43,168 bases of DNA from Betaproteobacteria bacterium (GTDB lineage: Bacteria > Pseudomonadota > Gammaproteobacteria > Burkholderiales > SG8-39): the NCBI GenBank assembly GCA_009693435.1, contig SHXF01000034.1, positions 1-43,168 of the forward strand, written 5' to 3'. Positions 33,259 to 41,525 of this stretch are shown one piece after another. Each line of letters begins with the position of its first letter. The first letter of the stretch is position 1. A model generated the notes under the pieces. The model saw only the letters and a list, made by a program, of their open reading frames with translations. It searched no databases and was not told the origin of the DNA. A program made the translations under genes and the position numbers.

Positions 33259-33529
33259 GACGCTTCCGCACAAGCCTGGACGCGGTTTTTACAGCACCCT
33301 CAAGAAGCGTCTTGTTGGTGGCGAGGTCGCGACGGCCGCTCTTGACCGAACCTACAAGGTCGCGGATCAGGTCGGCGCATGTCTGCTCTCCTTCGTCATG
33401 CGTGCGAACTAGCAGGCTGCGTTCGAGGGACTCGCGCACGATCGCGGATTGCGTGACATTGCGTCGTCGCGCCTCGGCGGCGAGCGCATTGCCGAGGGCG
33501 ACCGGAAGTTTGATCGAGATGTTTTCCAT
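33251..33529 (-). CDS. Ribbon-helix-helix antitoxin (VapB-like), orphan
   Basis: A 92-residue RHH protein: ISIKLPVALGNALAAEARRRNVTQSAIVRESLERSL (in parts: ISIKLPVALGNALAAEA, RNVTQSAIVRESLERS), then a basic tail KTASRLVRKRRR. I start it at the ATG at 33529; a longer frame to 33595 lacks a start context. It overlaps the deleted vapC by 8 nt, the normal coupling of such pairs. Its toxin is broken, so it may persist as a repressor or a neutraliser of related toxins. Confidence 0.75.
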   Translation of the reverse strand: MENISIKLPVALGNALAAEARRRNVTQSAIVRESLERSLLVRTHDEGEQTCADLIRDLVGSVKSGRRDLATNKTLLEGAVKTASRLVRKRRR

Positions 33530-33639
33530 GGCGGAGAGGGCATTTCCAAATGCGACTGCTTGCAATACTTGTTTATGCCCGTAAATTTCCCGCAAGACGC
33601 AGTGATTAACCCGTGTGCCCGGACTTCAATCGCGCGTAC

Positions 33640-34617
33640 TCAATCCTCGGGAAGCACCCCGACGGCCGGCAGGATCTTCGCCCAGCGCCGCAGTTCCTCG
33701 GCGATGAATGTGGCGAACGCCTCGGGCGGCATCCAGGCGGTGTCGCAGCCGATGGCAAACAGCCGCTGCTGAAAGGCCGGTTGCTGCAGGATGGGTCCGA
33801 TGACGCCCGCCAGGCGGATGACGATGGCGCGGGGCGTGTTGGCGGGCGCGAGCACGCCGAACCAGGTGTCCATTTTCACTTCCGGCATGCCCAGTTCGGC
33901 GGTGGTCGGCACGTCGGCCAGCCGCGGATGGCGCGTGGCCCCGGTCTGTGCCAGCACGCGCAGTTGCTCGCGCCGTCCGACCACGCTGCCCAGGCCGAGG
34001 GAGGCGACTTCGATCTGGCCCGAGATGGTATCGGTAGTGATCGGTGCGCCGCCCTTGTAGGGGACGTGCACCATGTCCACGCCGGTTTTCAGCTTCAACA
34101 TCTCGACGGCAATCTGCAGGGCGCTGCCCAGTCCCATCGCGCCGTAGCGGATCTTGCCGGGATTGGCTTTGGCATAGGCGATCAATTCGGCCAGGGTGTT
34201 GTAGGGCAGTTTCGGGTTGACCGAGATCGTGGTCCAGGAACTCGCCACCAGCGCCACCGGCGCAAAATCCTTGATCGCATCGTACGGCAGCACCTTCTTC
34301 ATCGAGGGCAGCATTGCCAGGTCCGACGGCCCGAACAGCAGCGTATAGCCATCGGGCTGCGAGCGCGCCACGTACTCGTAGGCGACCTGCTGCGCCGCCG
34401 CGGCGCGATTCTCCGCGACCACCGACTGCCCCAGCCGCTCGCTCATCGCCTGAGCCAGCAGGCGCGCGATGGAATCCTGGAACGCGCCGGGCGACCCGGC
34501 CAGGACGAGGCGGATCGGCCGCGTCGGATAGTCCTGCGCCTGCGCGGGCAGGGCGGCCAGGGCGATGACGACGAGTACGGCGCTGGAGCAGCGCCCCATT
34601 TTCTGGAAAATATTCAT
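33640..34617 (-). CDS. Bug/TctC-family periplasmic binding protein
   Basis: A 325-residue Bug receptor. AGGAG 5 nt before ATG 34617 sets the start. Signal peptide QKMGRCSSAVLVVIALAALPAQA, then QDYPTRPIRLVLAGSPGAFQDSIARLL (in parts), VVAENRAAAAQQVAYEYV (in parts), PDGYTLLFGPSDLAML, MVHVPYKGGAPITTDTISGQ (in parts), LADVPTTAELGMPEV and WFGVLAPANTPR. The usual PPGG loop is replaced by SPGAFQD and the RxGAxGxIG loop by RAAAAQQVA, hinting at an altered ligand. It diverges from the ABC binding protein at 34905 across a 287-bp gap in which I see no further gene. Confidence 0.9.
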   Translation of the reverse strand: MNIFQKMGRCSSAVLVVIALAALPAQAQDYPTRPIRLVLAGSPGAFQDSIARLLAQAMSERLGQSVVAENRAAAAQQVAYEYVARSQPDGYTLLFGPSDLAMLPSMKKVLPYDAIKDFAPVALVASSWTTISVNPKLPYNTLAELIAYAKANPGKIRYGAMGLGSALQIAVEMLKLKTGVDMVHVPYKGGAPITTDTISGQIEVASLGLGSVVGRREQLRVLAQTGATRHPRLADVPTTAELGMPEVKMDTWFGVLAPANTPRAIVIRLAGVIGPILQQPAFQQRLFAIGCDTAWMPPEAFATFIAEELRRWAKILPAVGVLPED

Positions 34618-34904
34618 GTCTTCTCCTGTTCGGCAGAGTGGCACTGCGCGGGCCGGCAAAGCACAAGCACGCTGCAGGCCAGATTCAGGCTCGATGTTAA
34701 AACCAACTGCGTTCGAACGTGCGGCCGCGCCGCGCGGTGCGGTCATCCCGGCAATACTCGACTTTACCTTGCCGCAGGACATCTATACAGCATCTGAACA
34801 TCCGCTATATGATGCAGCTGTCCTCTGTTGCGGCAGGAGAGCTGCAGGGATCTGCGGCGTTTGTTCGGCGATTGCAGCAATTCACCGTTACGAAGGAGTG
34901 ACCC

Positions 34905-35906
34905 ATGAACATGCGTGGCCGGCGCTTTGGAACGATACTCGCGGTGGGCTTTGCCGGATTGTTGGCGCTGTTTGGACCCGATGCGCAGGCACAGGCGGGG
35001 AGCCTGCCGGAAAAGCTGGCGATGCGCCTGGACTGGAAACCCAATGGCCTGCACGCCCTTTTCTACTACGGAAAGGACAGAGGCTACTATGCCCAGGAAG
35101 GGATAGACCTGACGCTGATACCCGGATCGGGATCCGCGGATTCGCTCAAACAAGTCGGTTCGCGAGCCGTGGATCTGGGATTGGTGGATGCGACGGTTCT
35201 GGTCGAAGGTGCGGCGCAAAAAGTGCCGGCGAGATCCGTCGCCGTTTATTTTCAGAACACGGCCATAGAACTCATCAGCCCCAAATCCAAACCCATCACC
35301 GAGATCAAACAGTTGCTCACGGGAGTGAAATTGGGCAGGCGCAAAGCGAGTGCCACCTTCCAGGGTCTGCTGGCGCTGCTCGCGGCAAACGGCATCAAAC
35401 CGGAACAACTCAACATGGTGGACATAGGGTTCGGCGTGCAGCCGCTGCTGCTGAAGCAGGTGGACGTGATAATCGGAATCGGCACGACTGATCCCGTTGA
35501 ACTCGAGGCTGCCGGCATGGCCATACACGAGATGTTCATCTCCGACCACGGTGTGAACGTATACGGCTTCAGCATTGCGGCCAATGAAGATCTGATCAGC
35601 AAGCGCGGCTCTTCCATAACCCGGTTCCTGCGCGCCACGAAAAAAACGATGCAGGAATTGCAGGGGCAGAAGCAGGCTGCGGTTCAGGCACTCGCCAGAG
35701 CGGCCTCGGAAATCGACGTGCCGCGCGAAATCAAGGTGCTGGAGAATTCACTGCGTTTCGTGTCCAGCAAGGAGACGGCAGCTAACGGATTCGGCTGGCA
35801 GACCGAAGCGCGCTGGCAACATACGGCGGATACGGCAAGGAAGCTGGGTCTGATCGACGGCAATCTCGCGGCGAAAGACCTGTACACCAACGAGTTTCTG
35901 AAATAG
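34905..35906 (+). CDS. NMT1/THI5-like (SsuA-type) ABC substrate-binding protein
   Basis: A 333-residue periplasmic binding protein. Signal peptide (FGTILAVGFAGLLALFGPDAQAQ), then MRLDWKPNGLHALFYYGKDRGYYAQEGIDL (in parts: LDWKPNGLHALFYYGKDRG), the standard NMT1/SsuA opening, LIPGSGSADSLKQV, SATFQGLLALLAANGI and VDIGFGVQPLLLKQVDV. AAGGAG precedes the ATG. It is about half identical by eye to the binding protein at 40548, which has its own ATPase and permease. This copy has neither next to it and probably shares that transporter. It converges on the GST gene, whose end is 12 nt away. Confidence 0.9.
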   Translation: MNMRGRRFGTILAVGFAGLLALFGPDAQAQAGSLPEKLAMRLDWKPNGLHALFYYGKDRGYYAQEGIDLTLIPGSGSADSLKQVGSRAVDLGLVDATVLVEGAAQKVPARSVAVYFQNTAIELISPKSKPITEIKQLLTGVKLGRRKASATFQGLLALLAANGIKPEQLNMVDIGFGVQPLLLKQVDVIIGIGTTDPVELEAAGMAIHEMFISDHGVNVYGFSIAANEDLISKRGSSITRFLRATKKTMQELQGQKQAAVQALARAASEIDVPREIKVLENSLRFVSSKETAANGFGWQTEARWQHTADTARKLGLIDGNLAAKDLYTNEFLK

Positions 35907-35918
35907 CCCAGGCGCCGC

Positions 35919-36548
35919 TCAAGCGGCGGCGAATATACCCGACATGACGATGAAACCCGGGATGCGCTTCACGCGATCGGTCCAGCGGCGGATGGCCGGA
36001 TAATCCTCGCGCGAAATCCCGCCCTCTTCGGACAGCATCACGTAGGGAAAGCAGGCAATGTCGGCTATCGTCGGCAGCGTCCGGGTCGCGATCCAGTCCC
36101 GGGCGTCCTGCTCCGCGAACCAGAGATGCTCGTCCAGGATGCGAAACAGCCGGTGCGCGCCGGCACGGCAGCGCTCGGCATCCAACTCGAAAAACAGGGC
36201 ATCGTGCAGCCGCGCCGCCGATGCGGTGGCGGTAAGAGCATCGGCGAAGGCGAGCCACATGCCGATGCTCCCCATCAGTTCGGGCTCGTCCGGGTACCAG
36301 GTGCGCTTCGCGTCGTATTTTCTGGCGAGGTAGACGAGGATCGCCTGCGCGTCCCGCAGCCGCAGATCGCCGTCTTCCATCACTGGAATCTGGCCGAGCG
36401 GGTTGATCTTCAGGAAGGCCGCGCTCTTGTGTTCTTTGCCGGGATAAAAATCGACAAGGACCGTCTCATAACGGATGTCGAGGATATTCAGCAGCAGCCG
36501 GACCTTGTAGCAGTTGCCGGAGGGTTGATAGTCGTAAAGCCGGATCAT
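35919..36548 (-). CDS. Glutathione S-transferase-like protein (third gene of the split oxygenase operon)
   Basis: A 209-residue GST. The thioredoxin-fold N-terminal domain reads IRLYDYQPSGNCYKVRLLLN, with Ser/Asn/Cys near the active site, and KINPLGQIPVMEDGDLRLRDAQAILVYLARKY (in parts), with the cis-Pro IPVMEDG and the Ser-to-Ala-altered glutathione pocket (RDAQAI for ES.AI). The helical domain follows (PTIADIACFPYVML, YPAIRRWTDRVKRIPGF). The start ATG overlaps the stop of the Rieske gene as ATGA, so the two are coupled. Alone it would be an ordinary GST; beside a split Rieske oxygenase it recalls NdmE, the GST-like protein needed by the caffeine-pathway NdmC/NdmD oxygenase. Confidence 0.9.
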   Translation of the reverse strand: MIRLYDYQPSGNCYKVRLLLNILDIRYETVLVDFYPGKEHKSAAFLKINPLGQIPVMEDGDLRLRDAQAILVYLARKYDAKRTWYPDEPELMGSIGMWLAFADALTATASAARLHDALFFELDAERCRAGAHRLFRILDEHLWFAEQDARDWIATRTLPTIADIACFPYVMLSEEGGISREDYPAIRRWTDRVKRIPGFIVMSGIFAAA

Positions 36549-37330
36549 GTCGCTGTGCTCACCGCTGCGCTCTCGCATGACTCGATGCTATCCCGCAACG
36601 CGCACAGCCTGTCGTTGTGGTGGCGCAGGATAACTGCCCTGGACGCGGTGTCCGGCGCAGCGCTGATGACGCCGTGGATGATGGATCGCGCCCTGTCGGC
36701 GGGCTGGACTACCAGGGCCAGCACCCCTGCCCCACCGGAGGCTGCGGCGCCCGATATCACTGTGACCACTGTAAAAAGATGTGGCCGCAGCCGCTCGCCG
36801 TCGCGTGTTCCGGCGGAAACGCCCGGCGCCGGCAGGGCCCCGCCGCCATAGTCCCTGAGTCGTTCCATAACAGCTGTCGCCGCAGCGTGCACAACGATGG
36901 CGCGCAGGGTCATGCCATCATCGCCATCCATGCCATCGAGCGACGGAGCCTGCTTCGCCCGGCCCATGCAAACCCAGACCAGCCCGTATTTTTCGCACAC
37001 CGGGTAGGTCTTCGCGCCCATGCGTTCCGGATTCGGTTCGTGCGCGTTGCTCGGCACCGATTCGCACCGGCCGCTGCCCGCCGCGAAGCGCATGCCGTGG
37101 TACTGGCACTTGAGTTCCATCCCGAGGTTGTGGCCCGTGGTCAGGCGCAATCCCCGATGCGGGCAGCGATTTTCCCAGGCGTTCGCCCGGCCCTCGCTGT
37201 CCCGCCACACTGCCAGTTCCTCGCCGAGCAGGCGCGCGTGAAACAGGTGGCGCGGCACGAGATCGTCGCTGCACGCAACGGGATGCCAGGCGTTCAGCAG
37301 GTTTTCGTCCCCGAGGTTCACGATTTCCAT
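36545..37330 (-). CDS. Rieske [2Fe-2S] subunit lacking the mononuclear iron site
   Basis: A 261-residue protein. The N-terminal half is a complete Rieske domain: LLNAWHPVACSDDL, ELAVWRDSEGRANAWENRCPHRGLRL (in parts) with Cys56-Pro-His58, and ELKCQYHGMRF with Cys75 and His78, then AKTYPVCEKYGLVWVCMG, the usual end of the domain. The C-terminal ~140 residues look like an eroded oxygenase catalytic domain (FTVVTVISGAAASGGAG, LALVVQPADRARS, VILRHHNDRLCALRDSIE in parts), but the N-x2-D-x2-H-x4-H iron motif is absent. It could pass electrons to a partner rather than oxygenate by itself. It lies 45 nt after the catalytic subunit and overlaps the GST gene by 4 nt. Confidence 0.85.
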   Translation of the reverse strand: MEIVNLGDENLLNAWHPVACSDDLVPRHLFHARLLGEELAVWRDSEGRANAWENRCPHRGLRLTTGHNLGMELKCQYHGMRFAAGSGRCESVPSNAHEPNPERMGAKTYPVCEKYGLVWVCMGRAKQAPSLDGMDGDDGMTLRAIVVHAAATAVMERLRDYGGGALPAPGVSAGTRDGERLRPHLFTVVTVISGAAASGGAGVLALVVQPADRARSIIHGVISAAPDTASRAVILRHHNDRLCALRDSIESCESAAVSTAT

Positions 37331-37375
37331 CCCGCTCGCATGGATAGCAACGGCCTGGATGCGGCGCGGGTCGCA

Positions 37376-38269
37376 TTATCCGGCATGGGTCACGCCAAAA
37401 CGCAGGCCTTGTTCCCTGAGGTAACGCCGATAGGCAAGCGACAGCCGGTCGGATCGAACCGACAACTCGGCCTGCGGCGCCAGCGGGAGCAGTGCCGGCA
37501 GCTGATTTTCCAGAATCGGCTTGTCCTGCATGAACACCAGTTCCTGGCGCGCCCGAAGGGCCGCATCCGACTTCGCATGATCGGTGACGGCATACAGGAT
37601 CCAGACGATGCTGAATGCCGGTTCCACCGGCTGCACGCTCAGCAGGATGGACAAGCCGTGGCCGCCGGATGCTTCGCTCACGTTGCTTAGAACCTTGGTC
37701 AGCACCGCGCTGAAGGGACGCAGCACGCGGAAGGTGTATCTCACGTCGCTTGCGCCTTCGGCCACCGCGGTGGGCTTGGGCTGCCAGAAGAGGCAATTCG
37801 CGCTGACCGGACCCTCTCCTTGCACACCCGCTTCCGCGTTGTATTCGAGCACCTCGCTGTAGGACTCATCGCCGAGTATCCCCGCGTGCACGAACGGCAG
37901 ATGCGCCATGTCGAGAAAGTTCTCGACGATGCGCGGGCCGGACGCACGCACGCCGTAGGGACCGCACACCACTTTCTGATAACGCGGATCGTCGAATTCA
38001 GGAAACGCCAGAACGTCCTGCGCCGGTTCCCCCAGGCAGACCCAGACCAGTCCGTAGCGTTCGGTCGCCGATGCCGGCTGGCCGTTTTCCGCGGCCGGCG
38101 CGGACGCTTGCGTGGCTTGCGCGGGAACGGCAAGCAACTTTCCTGCGGCATTCCGGGAGATGTCGATGTCCTGCTGCAGCAGGCGGATCTTGAGCGACTC
38201 GCCGTGCCGGACAGCGTCCGCCCTGGCTGCCAGATGCCAATCTCCGTGCAGCGCCGGATCGGTTATCAC
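37376..38269 (-). CDS. Oxygenase catalytic subunit lacking the Rieske cluster motif
   Basis: A 297-residue Rieske-oxygenase alpha-subunit relative. The catalytic domain is intact: ERYGLVWVCLGEP, FPEFDDP, then IVENFLDMAHLPFVHAG with Asn117, bridging Asp120, iron ligands His123 and His128, and FMQDKPILENQ with the third ligand Asp249. The end RSDRLSLAYRRYLREQG is typical. At the N-terminus the Rieske-domain strands are present (WHLAARADAVRHGESLKIRL, DISRNAAGKLLAV), but the CxH...CxxH segment is replaced by an Ala/Pro/Gln-rich linker (residues about 49-69). It therefore has an iron site but no cluster and needs an outside Rieske donor, presumably the next gene. The start is a GTG; the frame upstream belongs to vapC, so no missing Rieske exon precedes it. 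Confidence 0.88.
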   Translation of the reverse strand: MITDPALHGDWHLAARADAVRHGESLKIRLLQQDIDISRNAAGKLLAVPAQATQASAPAAENGQPASATERYGLVWVCLGEPAQDVLAFPEFDDPRYQKVVCGPYGVRASGPRIVENFLDMAHLPFVHAGILGDESYSEVLEYNAEAGVQGEGPVSANCLFWQPKPTAVAEGASDVRYTFRVLRPFSAVLTKVLSNVSEASGGHGLSILLSVQPVEPAFSIVWILYAVTDHAKSDAALRARQELVFMQDKPILENQLPALLPLAPQAELSVRSDRLSLAYRRYLREQGLRFGVTHAG

Positions 38270-38317
38270 CTGTTCATTCCGGTTGGTCTCGCGCGTTCGG
38301 CACAGTGTGACCGGCTG

Positions 38318-38755
38318 TCAAGCCTGAAGCGCCAGCGGATTGACGTGCGTTACACCGGAAAAGCGCCGGAAGTCGTTGTCGGCGGAGGCGATCGTGGCGC
38401 CTTGTTCGATCGCGAGCGCGGCAAGGTGGGCGTCGGAAGTCAGGTTGCCTGCGGCGCCGCTTGCGGCCAGCAGGTTTCGCAGGACAGGCCAGTGCATTTC
38501 ACCCGGAGCGATAAACTTGACAAAGGGCTGGCGCAACCAGCCGTCGATGTAGTCGAGCGCGGTCGCCACCGCAAGCGGCTTTCGCATGATGCCCGGATGC
38601 GTGGTAATGCGCACGAACGCGAGCGCCACGATCCACGCTATGCCGAGCGATTCGGCTCCGGAAAGCGTCTCCTCCAGCCAGCGGCGCGCGCTTGCATGAT
38701 GAGGAGAGTCGCGGTCGACTGCGTAGATCAGCAGATTGGCGTCCGCCAGGATCAC
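38318..38755 (-). CDS. vapC: PIN-domain toxin (VapC)
   Basis: A 145-residue PIN toxin of the group with a conserved TTHPG segment: MILADANLLIYAVDRDSPHH (first Asp), IAWIVALAFVRITTHPGIM, NLTSDAHLAALAIEQGATIASADNDFRRF (in parts; the last Asp residues). All catalytic acids appear present. Its start overlaps the antitoxin stop by 4 nt. The split-oxygenase operon begins 48 nt downstream on the same strand, so the pair may be co-transcribed with it and help keep the region. Confidence 0.9.
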   Translation of the reverse strand: MILADANLLIYAVDRDSPHHASARRWLEETLSGAESLGIAWIVALAFVRITTHPGIMRKPLAVATALDYIDGWLRQPFVKFIAPGEMHWPVLRNLLAASGAAGNLTSDAHLAALAIEQGATIASADNDFRRFSGVTHVNPLALQA

Positions 38756-39021
38756 TTGCGCAACGCAATCTTGCGCGCGATCTCACTGTCTTCCAGCGCG
38801 TCGGCGAGCTGCAACGCCTTTTCCAGATTCACACCTCCCAGGACGCCGCCCAGCGAAACGGTCTTTAATCGGTAGGGACGCGCATGCGCCGGGGCATCGT
38901 CGGCGGCAAGGCCCGCGCGCAGCGTCTCGTTGACCACCTGCTTGAACGCCTTGCCGGTGCGATGGGCGGCGTTCCTGAGCGCCTTGGCGATCTGGTCATC
39001 CAGGGTAAGTGTGGTGCGCAT
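38752..39021 (-). CDS. vapB: Ribbon-helix-helix antitoxin (VapB)
   Basis: An 89-residue antitoxin: RTTLTLDDQIAKALRNAAHRTGKAFKQVVNETLRAGL (in parts: RTTLTLDDQIAKALRNAA, KAFKQVVNETLRAGL) is the ribbon-helix-helix, then a Pro/Ala linker and a C-terminal helix for toxin binding (NLEKALQLADALEDSEIARK). It precedes vapC with a 4-nt overlap. Four GCATCAA heptamers upstream are the probable autoregulatory sites. The pair looks intact. Confidence 0.88.
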   Translation of the reverse strand: MRTTLTLDDQIAKALRNAAHRTGKAFKQVVNETLRAGLAADDAPAHARPYRLKTVSLGGVLGGVNLEKALQLADALEDSEIARKIALRK

Positions 39022-39033
39022 CCGCGGATGTTA

Positions 39034-39071
39034 GCATCAAAGCATCAAAGATAAACGCATCAATGCATCAA
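39034..39071 (-). promoter_or_regulatory. Four GCATCAA heptamers upstream of vapB
   Basis: GCATCAA at 39034, 39042, 39057 and 39065: two pairs, each with an 8-bp step, 15 bp between pair centres and starts. They lie 13-50 nt upstream of the vapB start, where a promoter must be, and direct repeats of this spacing suit cooperative RHH dimers. The same stretch lies about 80 nt upstream of ubiD on the other strand, so it may also affect that gene. Confidence 0.55.
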
Positions 39072-39151
39072 TCCGCTTCAACAGCCTGCGCGGCATCCAC
39101 TGCGCTGCGTTATGCTTGCAGGCTCGAATCTTCTCCGGCGAAACCGTCCCC

Positions 39152-40507
39152 ATGTCATCACTCCGAGACTACCTGCAGACCGTCCCCGCCGACGATATTC
39201 TGCGCATCGCGGAGCCGATGCCGCTCGATTACGCCAAAACCGGCCTGGTGCTGGAACTGGAAAAGCGCAAACGCTTTCCCCTGGTGTGGATCGACAATCC
39301 GGTGGGCAGCGACGCGCCGGTGGTGTGCAACCTGTTCGCCGACCGCGGTCGGATGGCGCGCATGGCCGGCGTTGCGCATCACGACCAGTTCAACGAAGGC
39401 TGGCTGCGCTACCTCGCGGCGCCGCTAAAACCGGTAATGCGTTCTTCCCCCGCACCGGTGCAGGAGGTGGTTGTGGAAGGCGACGCGGTGGATGCGGGCG
39501 CGCTGCCGATCTGCCGCCATTTCGAGTACGACGCGGGACGTTATATCAGTTCAGGAATACTTATCTGCAAGGACCCGGACACGGGCGTGCGCAACATGAG
39601 CTTCCAGCGCCTGCAGTTGAAGGGGCCGAACCGGTTCGGCGCCAGCCTGCATTCGCGCGGCCATATCTGGGAACACCTGCAGCGCCGCGAGGCGCAGGGT
39701 CGGAACCTCGAAGTCGCGGTGGTGATAGGCGGCCATCCGGCAATTTACGTCGCGGCGGGCGCCAAGGTGGGCATGGAAGTGGACGAACTGGACATCGCCG
39801 GCGCGATGATGGGCAAGCCGGTCGAACTGGTCCGCTGCAGGACGATAGATGTCGAGGTGCCGGCGGAAGCGGAATATGTGCTTGAGGGCGAGATACTCGG
39901 TGGCGTGTACGAAGACGAAGGCCCATTCGGCGAATACACCGGCTACTCGACGTCGCGTTCCACGCGCAACGTGTTCGTGGTCAAGGCGATCACGCGGCGC
40001 GCCAAGCCGATGTGGCTGGACATCGTGCCTGGCTACTCGATGGAGCACCTGCTGCTCGGGCGCACCACCAAGGAGGCGCACGTCTACTCGCGCCTGAAGG
40101 AAATGGTGCCGCAGCTGGTGGCGATCAACTGGCCGCGCTCCGGCACCCACTTCCACGCCTACCTGTCGCTGAAGAAATCGGCCGAAGGCCAGGCGCGCCA
40201 TGCGCTCACCCTGCTGTTCGGCCTGGATCCCTATGTCAAGTTCGCGGTGGCGGTGGATGCCGACGTGGACGTGTTCAACGAAGAGGAGGTGCTGTGGTCG
40301 ATGGCGACGCGCTTCCAGGCCGACACCGACATGTTCGTCATCCCGAAAATGTTCTGCAACCGGCTCGACCCGTCTTCGGTGGAGGGCATGGCCGCCAAGC
40401 TCGGCATCGATGCCACCGCGCCCATGGACTGGGACGTGAAACGCACCTCCATCCCGGCCGGCGCACGCGAGTGGGTGGATAATTTCCTGCGCCTGAAAAA
40501 ACTCTGA
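39152..40507 (+). CDS. UbiD-family (prenyl-FMN dependent) decarboxylase
   Basis: A 451-residue UbiD-superfamily enzyme, which removes or adds CO2 on aromatic or alpha,beta-unsaturated acids using prenylated FMN made by a UbiX partner (not in the window). Seen: SLRDYLQTVPADDILRIAEPM (in parts), NLFADRGRMARMAG, ICKDPDTGVRNMSFQRLQLKG (in parts), GGHPAIYVAAGAKVGMEVDEL (in parts), the DEGPFGEYTGY segment near residue 265 with the catalytic Glu, VVKAITRRAKPMWLDIVPG (in parts) and a C-terminal FNEEEVLWSMATRFQ. Full length. I start at ATG 39152, which begins the conserved N-terminal helix. It leads an operon with an SsuABC-like importer (40-nt gap), so the acid imported is probably its substrate. Confidence 0.92.
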   Translation: MSSLRDYLQTVPADDILRIAEPMPLDYAKTGLVLELEKRKRFPLVWIDNPVGSDAPVVCNLFADRGRMARMAGVAHHDQFNEGWLRYLAAPLKPVMRSSPAPVQEVVVEGDAVDAGALPICRHFEYDAGRYISSGILICKDPDTGVRNMSFQRLQLKGPNRFGASLHSRGHIWEHLQRREAQGRNLEVAVVIGGHPAIYVAAGAKVGMEVDELDIAGAMMGKPVELVRCRTIDVEVPAEAEYVLEGEILGGVYEDEGPFGEYTGYSTSRSTRNVFVVKAITRRAKPMWLDIVPGYSMEHLLLGRTTKEAHVYSRLKEMVPQLVAINWPRSGTHFHAYLSLKKSAEGQARHALTLLFGLDPYVKFAVAVDADVDVFNEEEVLWSMATRFQADTDMFVIPKMFCNRLDPSSVEGMAAKLGIDATAPMDWDVKRTSIPAGAREWVDNFLRLKKL

Positions 40508-40547
40508 TACATCCCTTTCAACGATCTTGCCCCCACTGGAGAATTCC

Positions 40548-41525
40548 ATGCCTACCACCTTCCGCGCCGCAGTTCCCGCCGTGCTCGCCCTCGCCGTCGG
40601 ATTCACCGCCGTATCCAGCGCATTCGCCCAGCCGGCCACCAAGGCCAGCATCCGCCTCGACTGGAAGCCGGGCGCGCAGCATGCCCCGTTCTATTACGCG
40701 AAAGACAAGGGCTACTACGCGGCCGAGGGCATCGACCTGCAGATCATTCCCGGATCGGGCTCGTCCGACTCGGTCAAGCAGGTCGGCGCCAAAGCGGTGG
40801 ACTTCGCGCTGGTCGATGCGCTGGTGCTGGTGCAGGGCGCCGAGCAGCGGGTGCCGGTCAAGGCGGTCGCCGCCTACTACGAGCGCACGCCCATCGTGCT
40901 GATGAGCCCGAAGGCGAAGCCGGTGACCGACGTGAAGCAGCTGCTGGGCGAGGTGAAACTCGGATCGAAGAAAGGCAGTTCCACTTTTCAGGGGCTGGTC
41001 GCGCTGCTGGGGGCAAACAACATCAAGATGGAAAGCATCAAGCTGGTGGACATCGGATTCGGCGTGCAGCCGCTGCTGGTGAAGCAGGTGGATGCGATGA
41101 TGGGCTTCACCATGAATGAGCCGATAGAGGCGGAAAGCGCCGGGATGCCGATTTACGAGCTGTCCATCGCCGACCAGGGCGTGAAGGCCTACGGCCTCAC
41201 CATTGTCTCGAACGACGAGTTCATCAAGGCGAAGGGCGCGGTGGTCGACGCGTTCCTGCGCGCCACGCGCAAGGCGGTGCAGGAGACGGCGCAGAACAAG
41301 CTGGCCGTGGTGCAGGCGGTGGCGAAGCAGGTCTCCGAAACCGACGTGAAGCGCGAGATGGCGGTGCTGGAGCGCACCATTCCGTTCTTCACCGGCAAGG
41401 GTGTGGCATTCGGCGCGCAGTCCGAACAGGCCTGGGCGCAGACCATCAACACCGCGAAGACGCTGGGCCTGGTCGAAAAAGCGCCGGCCACCCGGGACGT
41501 CTACACCGCCGCCTTCAGTAAATGA
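40548..41525 (+). CDS. NMT1/THI5-like (SsuA-type) ABC substrate-binding protein
   Basis: A 325-residue binding protein. GGAG 7 nt before ATG 40548 sets the start. The signal peptide (AVPAVLALAVGFTAVSSAFAQ) is followed by IRLDWKPGAQHAPFYYAKDKG, YYAAEGIDLQIIPGSGSSDSV (in parts), STFQGLVALLGANNI, VDIGFGVQPLLVKQVDAMMG and AYGLTIVSNDEF. The WKP...H.PFYYAKDKGYY opening is shared with transporters of thiamine precursors, sulfonates and aromatic acids. The stop overlaps the ATPase start as ATGA. The paralogue at 34905 probably offers a second specificity to the same transporter. Confidence 0.92.
   Translation: MPTTFRAAVPAVLALAVGFTAVSSAFAQPATKASIRLDWKPGAQHAPFYYAKDKGYYAAEGIDLQIIPGSGSSDSVKQVGAKAVDFALVDALVLVQGAEQRVPVKAVAAYYERTPIVLMSPKAKPVTDVKQLLGEVKLGSKKGSSTFQGLVALLGANNIKMESIKLVDIGFGVQPLLVKQVDAMMGFTMNEPIEAESAGMPIYELSIADQGVKAYGLTIVSNDEFIKAKGAVVDAFLRATRKAVQETAQNKLAVVQAVAKQVSETDVKREMAVLERTIPFFTGKGVAFGAQSEQAWAQTINTAKTLGLVEKAPATRDVYTAAFSK

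Noticed and set aside
36545..38269. One full Rieske oxygenase split by a frameshift
   Set aside because: The order is catalytic subunit first and Rieske protein second, both have their own N-terminal Rieske-fold strands, and no frame joins them.
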